Assembly (NCBI RefSeq): GCF_040393045.1
Contig: NZ_JBEBUX010000052.1
Coordinates: 1 to 27,016, forward strand
DNA: 27,016 nucleotides
Source of the DNA: Pollutimonas bauzanensis_A
GTDB lineage: Bacteria > Pseudomonadota > Gammaproteobacteria > Burkholderiales > Burkholderiaceae_B
Direction of reading: 5' to 3'
Made by a program: the position numbers and the translations under genes. This document shows positions 22,853 to 27,016 of this stretch, piece by piece. The notes under the pieces were generated by a model. The model saw nothing but the letters and a program-made list of their open reading frames with translations. It ran no database searches and was not told where the DNA came from. The stretch's first letter is position 1. Each line of letters begins with the position of its first letter.

Positions 22853-22887
22853 CCGGACGGATACGGCCTGATAGGCCTGCCGCCCGG
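22853..22887 (+). repeat. imperfect hairpin between binding-protein and permease genes
   Basis: Outer arms CCGGACGG (22853-22860) and CCGCCCGG (22880-22887) pair at 7 of 8 positions. An inner GGCC-5-GGCC stem (22865-22877) sits within. It fills most of the 64-base gap between the SBP and first permease genes and has no T-run. This is the usual place for a stem that protects the SBP mRNA or lets only part of transcription continue. Confidence 0.45.
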
Positions 22888-22899
22888 CGCGTATTAAAG

Positions 22900-23820
22900 A
22901 TGCTGACATACATAGTAAAACGATTGTTGGGGATGATTCCCACCCTGCTGCTGGTGGCCATCGTGGTGTTCCTGTTCGTGCACGCGTTGCCGGGCGACCC
23001 AGCCAGGTTGGCGGCGGGCCCGGAAGCCGATCAGACCACAGTAGAAATGGTGCGCAAGGAGCTTGGGCTGGATCTTCCTTTGCCCCAGCAGTTTGTGCGT
23101 TATTTCACCAACCTGATCCATGGCGATCTGGGCCATTCCCTGCGCACCAAGCGTCCGGTGGCCGACGAAATTGGCGATCGCCTGATGCCCACGTTGCTGC
23201 TGACCTTGACCAGTATGGTGTGGTCAGTGATATTCGGCCTGGTCATCGGCGTGGTTTCCGCTGTGTGGCGCAACCGTTTGCCTGATCGCGTGGGCATGAC
23301 AGTGGCTGTGTCGGGCATATCTTTTCCGGCTTTTGCCCTGGGCATGGTCTTGATGCAGGTGTTTTCGGTGCAACTGGGCTGGTTCCCGACCGTAGGGGCT
23401 GGCACCTGGAAGCACTATGTATTGCCTTCGATTACGCTGGGTGCCGGCGTTGCGGCCGTCATGGCGCGTTTCACCCGAGCGGCGTTCATCGAAGTCATGC
23501 AGGAAGACTACGTGCGCACGGCCCGTGCAAAAGGCTTGTCTGAACGTATTGTTGTCATCAAGCATACGTTCCGCAACGCACTGATTCCCGTCGTCACCAT
23601 GATGGGGCTGCAATTCGGCTTCCTGCTGGGCGGGTCTATCGTTGTGGAGACCGTGTTTGCCTGGCCTGGTGTAGGCATGTTGCTGGTTGACGCCGTGATC
23701 ATGCGGGACTACCCCGTTATTCAAGGGCTGATTCTGCTGTTTTCTTTCGAGTTTATTTTGATCAACCTGATTGTCGATGTGTTGTACGGCATGATTAATC
23801 CGACGATTCGGTATAAATAA
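22900..23820 (+). CDS. gsiC: peptide ABC transporter permease 1 (GsiC/DppB type)
   Basis: A 306-aa inner-membrane permease with six predicted helices. The start MLTYIVKRLLGMIPTLLLVAIVVFLFVHALPGDPA is the DppB/GsiC signature. The EAA coupling loop reads EVMQEDYVRTARAKGLSERIVVIKHTFRNALIPVVT (in two stretches near residues 195-232), contacting the ATPase. The C-terminus DYPVIQGLILLFSFEFILINLIVDVLYGMINPTIRYK is canonical. It pairs with the next permease, 10 bases downstream. The ribosome site is weak (TAAAG), consistent with lower expression than the binding protein. Confidence 0.95.
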   Translation: MLTYIVKRLLGMIPTLLLVAIVVFLFVHALPGDPARLAAGPEADQTTVEMVRKELGLDLPLPQQFVRYFTNLIHGDLGHSLRTKRPVADEIGDRLMPTLLLTLTSMVWSVIFGLVIGVVSAVWRNRLPDRVGMTVAVSGISFPAFALGMVLMQVFSVQLGWFPTVGAGTWKHYVLPSITLGAGVAAVMARFTRAAFIEVMQEDYVRTARAKGLSERIVVIKHTFRNALIPVVTMMGLQFGFLLGGSIVVETVFAWPGVGMLLVDAVIMRDYPVIQGLILLFSFEFILINLIVDVLYGMINPTIRYK

Positions 23821-23830
23821 GGGGCAGACT

Positions 23831-24727
23831 ATGAAGCTAGCCTCGACCATGGCCCCTGCGGATGGCCGTTCCAGTGCTCCTATCCGCACACCCATGCGCG
23901 AATTTTGGCGCAAGTTTCGCAAACAAAAGCTGGCCATGCTGGCCGGCGTATTTGTGCTGTTACTGGTGCTGGTGGCAATCTTTGCGCCATGGATTGTGCC
24001 TTTCGACCCGGAAGGGTTCTTTGACTACGATGCCTTGAACCAACCGCCGTCATGGACGCACTGGATGGGCGTGGATTCTCTGGGCCGCGACATATATAGC
24101 CGCGTTGTCATGGGAGCGCGCATATCCCTTGCGGCGGGCTTTGTCTCGGTAGCCTTGGGCGCCCTGGTCGGCACAGTGCTGGGCCTGGTTGCCGGCTACT
24201 ACGAGGGCTGGTGGGAACGCATCATCATGCGGATTTCCGACGTGCTGCTGGCGTTCCCGGGCATCTTGCTGGCGATTGGGGTGGTGGCGATTCTGGGATC
24301 CAACATGATCAACGTCATTATTGCCGTTGCCGTGTTCAGCGTGCCAGCCTTTGCGCGATTGGTGCGCGGCAGCACCCTGGCGATCAAGAACATGACGTAT
24401 ATCGAAGCCATGCGCAGCATCGGCGCTTCGGATGCCGTCATTATCTTCCGCCATATCTTGCCTGGCACGATTTCCCCCATTGTGGTGTATGGCACCATGC
24501 GTATCGGTACGTCCATCATTACCGCGGCCAGTTTGTCCTTCCTGGGCATGGGGGCGCAACCGCCTACGCCGGAGTGGGGCGCAATGCTTAACGATGCCCG
24601 GGCCGATATGCTGTTGGCACCGCATGTAGCCCTTTTCCCTGCCCTGGCAATTTTCTTTACCGTACTGGCCTTCAACTTATTGGGCGACGGCCTGCGCGAC
24701 GCGTTAGACCCCAAAATTGATCGATAG
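23831..24727 (+). CDS. gsiD: peptide ABC transporter permease 2 (GsiD/DppC type)
   Basis: A 298-aa permease of the DppC/GsiD group. It has a cytosolic N-terminal segment (MREFWRKFRKQKLAM), a first helix near residues 35-58, the periplasmic WTHWMGVDSLGRDIYSRVVMGAR motif, then four or five further helices. The EAA loop is around IEAMRSIGASDAVIIFRHILPG, and the C-terminus is LLGDGLRDALDPKI. ATG 23831 follows AAGGGGCAG; a second in-frame ATG at 23849 is possible. It forms the channel heterodimer with the preceding permease. Confidence 0.95.
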   Translation: MKLASTMAPADGRSSAPIRTPMREFWRKFRKQKLAMLAGVFVLLLVLVAIFAPWIVPFDPEGFFDYDALNQPPSWTHWMGVDSLGRDIYSRVVMGARISLAAGFVSVALGALVGTVLGLVAGYYEGWWERIIMRISDVLLAFPGILLAIGVVAILGSNMINVIIAVAVFSVPAFARLVRGSTLAIKNMTYIEAMRSIGASDAVIIFRHILPGTISPIVVYGTMRIGTSIITAASLSFLGMGAQPPTPEWGAMLNDARADMLLAPHVALFPALAIFFTVLAFNLLGDGLRDALDPKIDR

Positions 24728-24734
24728 AAACGCC

Positions 24735-25805
24735 ATGCCAACACCTGTTTTTGAGGCGCCCCGCGCAGGCTATTTGCCTGCCGGCCCAGGCGACCAGATT
24801 ACCGACGTGCCTGGCGTTACCGTGGGCCATGCCACCTTGTCCCAGGGCGAGGTGCAAACCGGGGTCACGGTCATCAAGCCGCATGGTCGCGACGACTTCC
24901 TGTTTAAAACGCCTGCGGCCGCCACGGTCATTAATGGCTTCGGAAAAAGCGTTGGGCTGATCCAGCTACAAGAGCTGGGCGTGCTGGAAACCCCCATCGC
25001 ACTGACCAACACGTTTTCGGTCGGCGAAGTGGCAACCGCACAAATCCGCCAGGCTATCCTGAACCATCCCGAAATAGGCAGGGACTGGCCCACCGTCAAC
25101 CCGCTGGTATTCGAATGCAACGACGGTTACTTGAACGACATCCAGGCCTTTGCCGTGTCGGAGCAGGATTATCTGAATGCCTATAGTGATGCGGCGGTGA
25201 ATTTCACGCAAGGATCCGTCGGCGCAGGCCGGGGCATGTCGTGCTTTTCCATGAAAGGCGGCATCGGTTCGGCGTCGCGCGTCGCCGCTTTGCCTGGCGC
25301 AGAGGCTTACACGATGGGGGCGCTGGTATTGGCCAACTTCGGTCGTTTGCCTAATTTGATGGTTAAAGGGCAGGCACTGGGCCGCCACATTAAAAGCGCA
25401 AGCCAGGCAGCGTTGCTGGACTCGACAAACGTAGAGCCGGAAAAGGGTTCGATCATTATCGTTCTGGCGACCAATGCACCGTTGGATGTACGGCAGTTGC
25501 AGCGGGTTTCCAAACGTGCCGCAGCCGGGCTCGCGCGCCTGGGTTCTGTGTACGGCCATGGCAGCGGCGATATCGTGCTGGCTTTCACTACGGCCTACCA
25601 AGTACCGGCATTAGCCGATACCCCCGCACCGGCAGTGCAGTTCGTGCACGAATCGCAGATTGATCCCTTATTCGAAGCCGCTGCTGAAGCAACCGAGCAA
25701 GCCATTATCAACGCCTTATGGGCGGCCACCGTGGTTACCGGCAGAGCCGGCCATCGGCGGTTAAGCATCACCGACACGCTGCCTCAGTGGCGTGAGTTTT
25801 TTTAA
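24735..25805 (+). CDS. P1-family self-processing aminopeptidase (DmpA type)
   Basis: A 356-aa peptidase of family S58 (DmpA/BapA), cytosolic, that cleaves itself and removes N-terminal residues, including D-Ala esters/amides or beta-amino acids in known members. Family features are the opening ITDVPGVTVGHATL, GVTVIKPH, TNTFSVG, GRGMSCFSMKGGIGSASR near residue 165, and the maturation site Gly238-Ser239 (KG|SIIIVLATNAPL), Ser239 becoming the nucleophile. VYGHGSGDIVLAFTT follows. ATG 24735 is chosen, 7 bases after the gsiD stop; an in-frame TTG at 24717 would overlap gsiD. Its place after the peptide importer shows the imported peptides are hydrolysed inside the cell. Confidence 0.93.
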   Translation: MPTPVFEAPRAGYLPAGPGDQITDVPGVTVGHATLSQGEVQTGVTVIKPHGRDDFLFKTPAAATVINGFGKSVGLIQLQELGVLETPIALTNTFSVGEVATAQIRQAILNHPEIGRDWPTVNPLVFECNDGYLNDIQAFAVSEQDYLNAYSDAAVNFTQGSVGAGRGMSCFSMKGGIGSASRVAALPGAEAYTMGALVLANFGRLPNLMVKGQALGRHIKSASQAALLDSTNVEPEKGSIIIVLATNAPLDVRQLQRVSKRAAAGLARLGSVYGHGSGDIVLAFTTAYQVPALADTPAPAVQFVHESQIDPLFEAAAEATEQAIINALWAATVVTGRAGHRRLSITDTLPQWREFF

Positions 25806-25817
25806 AAGGAAGTCTCC

Positions 25818-26639
25818 GTGAAAGTCTTGGTTTCGGTTGATATTGAAGGCGTTGCCGGCGTTACCCACTCCGAACAAACCCGCAGCGGCAACGGCGAATA
25901 CGAGCGCGCCCGCGCCTGGATGACCGCCGAAGCCAACGCCGCCATACGCGGCGCGTTCGATGGCGGCGCCACGCACGTATTGGTCAACGATTCCCATGGC
26001 AGCTTTCGCAATCTGTTGCTGGACCAATTGGACGAGCGGGCGGAAATGGTTACCGGCAAGCCGCGCTACCTGAGCATGATGGCGGGAGTGGAGCAGGAAT
26101 GTGACACGGTATTCATGGTGGGATACCACGCCCGATCCCAGGAAGCCGGCGTGCTGGCGCACACGATCAACAGCTTCGCGTTTCGGCGGGTGGTGGTCAA
26201 TGGCGCCGAGCTGGGCGAGGCCGGTTTATACGGCGCCCTGGCAGGCGAGTATGGCGCAAGCGTTGCCTTGCTGACGGGGGACGATATTTTTCTGTCGGAA
26301 ACGATGCATCTGTTTCCCGGCGCAATGTCGGTGCAGACCAAGCGGGCGCATGGTAATGCATCGTGCACATCGCTTTCACCGGGCCACGCATGCACCCTGA
26401 TTCACGAAGCCGCGGCGGCTGCCATTGCCAAGGTGCCCGAGTTGAAGCCGCTAGTGTTGTCCAGCGCACCTTTCACCTGCGAGTTGACGACGCAGTCGCC
26501 GGGGCAGGCTGACTTGTTCTGCCAATGGCCGACGGTGACCAGAGTAAGCGGTAGCAGCCTGCGTTTCGAGGGCGATACTATGTATGAGGTATTGCGGATA
26601 TTGAATAGCTTTTCGGCTATGTCGTTTATGTTGCGGTAG
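25818..26639 (+). CDS. dppA: M55-family zinc D-aminopeptidase (DppA type)
   Basis: A 273-aa peptidase of the Bacillus DppA family, which removes N-terminal D-amino acids such as D-Ala from short peptides in a ring-shaped decamer. Positions match those known for B. subtilis DppA: Asp8 and Glu10 (SVDIEGVAG), His60 (NDSHG), His104 (VGYHAR) and His115, with a Glu in NGAELGEAG (131 or 134). All zinc and catalytic positions look intact. It begins with GTG 25818 behind AAAAGGAAG (25804-25812). It is the last gene of the operon; only 12 bases separate it from the stop of the convergent HigA-like gene, and I see no terminator. This is not the E. coli dipeptide-binding DppA, which shares only the name. 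Confidence 0.93.
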   Translation: MKVLVSVDIEGVAGVTHSEQTRSGNGEYERARAWMTAEANAAIRGAFDGGATHVLVNDSHGSFRNLLLDQLDERAEMVTGKPRYLSMMAGVEQECDTVFMVGYHARSQEAGVLAHTINSFAFRRVVVNGAELGEAGLYGALAGEYGASVALLTGDDIFLSETMHLFPGAMSVQTKRAHGNASCTSLSPGHACTLIHEAAAAAIAKVPELKPLVLSSAPFTCELTTQSPGQADLFCQWPTVTRVSGSSLRFEGDTMYEVLRILNSFSAMSFMLR

Positions 26640-26651
26640 TGACGGGCGACA

Positions 26652-27016
26652 CTATGCAGGAACGGTCATGAATACTTTCGGGTCGACTTTAAACCGTGAC
26701 GCCAGCGCAGTAACTTGACGTATATTCAGGGCTCGCTTGCCTGCTAACACTTCCGACACGACCCCCTGGCTGCCCACTTCAGGCAATTGCGATTGGGATA
26801 AATTGTGCTGGTTCATGAGAAACAGCAGAACATCCTTTGGGGTCGATGTATCTGGCCAGGGATGCACGCGGTCTTCATAGACGCGGATACGATCACTTAA
26901 CAGGTGAATTAAGCCGTACAGCGTTCCAGATGTGTCTTTCGCTGCCGCCTCTAGCAGAGGTTCAATATCGGCTAACGCCTGCTGGTATTGTGATTCGTCT
27001 AGGATGGGCGTGCCAA
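26652..27016 (-). CDS. HigA-like helix-turn-helix antitoxin/regulator, 5' end outside the window
   Basis: The minus-strand frame is open from the window edge to the TAG at 26652-26654, giving at least 121 residues without a start. An N-terminal part (from GTPILDESQYQQALADIEPL) matches the helical region of HigA-type antitoxins, and the C-terminal part has the HTH of that group (LMNQHNLSQSQLPEVGSQG, VVSEVLAGKRALNIRQV, LASRFKVDPKVFM). A GTG at 26867 would give only 71 residues and cut into the conserved region, so it is probably not the real start. In type II systems the HigB toxin gene usually lies upstream of higA, here beyond position 27016. It could also be a lone regulator. It converges on the M55 peptidase gene. 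Confidence 0.8.
   Translation of the reverse strand, partial: GTPILDESQYQQALADIEPLLEAAAKDTSGTLYGLIHLLSDRIRVYEDRVHPWPDTSTPKDVLLFLMNQHNLSQSQLPEVGSQGVVSEVLAGKRALNIRQVTALASRFKVDPKVFMTVPA

Noticed and set aside
24050..24625. 191-codon minus-strand frame opposite the second permease
   Set aside because: His/Gln/Arg-rich antisense frame with no domain; the permease on the plus strand is complete.
26652..26867. Complete 71-aa HTH protein starting at GTG 26867
   Set aside because: The frame continues upstream to the window edge with residues matching the HigA N-terminal region, so the gene is longer and truncated by the window.
1..27016. CRISPR arrays, tRNA/rRNA genes, insertion sequences or prophage genes
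   Set aside because: No spaced direct repeats, no recognisable RNA genes, no transposase or integrase, and no terminal inverted repeats were found on reading through.

Overview
The window is a dense, GC-rich stretch of proteobacterial chromosome. It looks like a betaproteobacterium of the Alcaligenaceae type (Bordetella, Achromobacter, Pusillimonas and relatives). I infer this from the Bug/TctC-family receptor, the richness in TRAP and ABC carboxylate/peptide transporters and CoA enzymes, and gene order; no 16S rRNA or other marker is present. I saw no rRNA, tRNA, insertion sequence, CRISPR array, phage gene or origin. No gap between genes exceeds 300 bases. The largest are 1920-2091, 6914-7060 and 17349-17479, and all three carry likely regulatory DNA.

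Region 1 (1-1919): an alpha/beta-hydrolase-fold gene whose nucleophile position is Ala instead of Ser, facing a Bug-type periplasmic receptor on the minus strand. A strong hairpin lies between their 3' ends.

Region 2 (1920-17348): a large plus-strand acyl-CoA catabolic cluster. In order it encodes an SCP2-type thiolase, an AMP-forming acyl-CoA ligase, a CitE-like CoA-ester lyase, two class III (CaiB/BaiF) CoA-transferases, a 4-hydroxybutyrate-type class I CoA-transferase, an IclR regulator, TRAP permease subunits DctQ and DctM, two tandem paralogous TRAP receptors (DctP), an acyl-CoA dehydrogenase, a MaoC-type hydratase and an MFS carrier. Read as a pathway, a (di)carboxylate is imported by TRAP, activated by CoA transfer or ligation, oxidised by the dehydrogenase, hydrated by MaoC and cleaved by the CitE-like lyase. 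CoA-transferase, MaoC hydratase and CitE lyase are the same three enzyme classes as in known bacterial itaconate degradation (Ict/Ich/Ccl) through citramalyl-CoA. The cluster may therefore serve a C5-branched dicarboxylate such as itaconate, mesaconate or methylsuccinate, but the substrate is not proven. GTGAAA/TTTCAC half-sites and AT-rich dyads recur in its leaders and may be IclR operators.

Region 3 (17349-26639): a second plus-strand operon. It encodes an RpiR/MurR-type regulator, an isoaspartyl peptidase/asparaginase (IaaA), a Gsi/Dpp-type peptide ABC transporter (fused double ATPase, binding protein, two permeases), a DmpA-type P1 aminopeptidase and a DppA-type M55 zinc D-aminopeptidase. 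The set is coherent for import and hydrolysis of unusual peptides (isoaspartyl, D-amino-acid or gamma-glutamyl). A perfect 8+8 inverted repeat upstream of the regulator is the best operator candidate in the window.

Region 4 (26652-27016): the 3' part of a minus-strand HigA-like helix-turn-helix gene that runs off the window edge.
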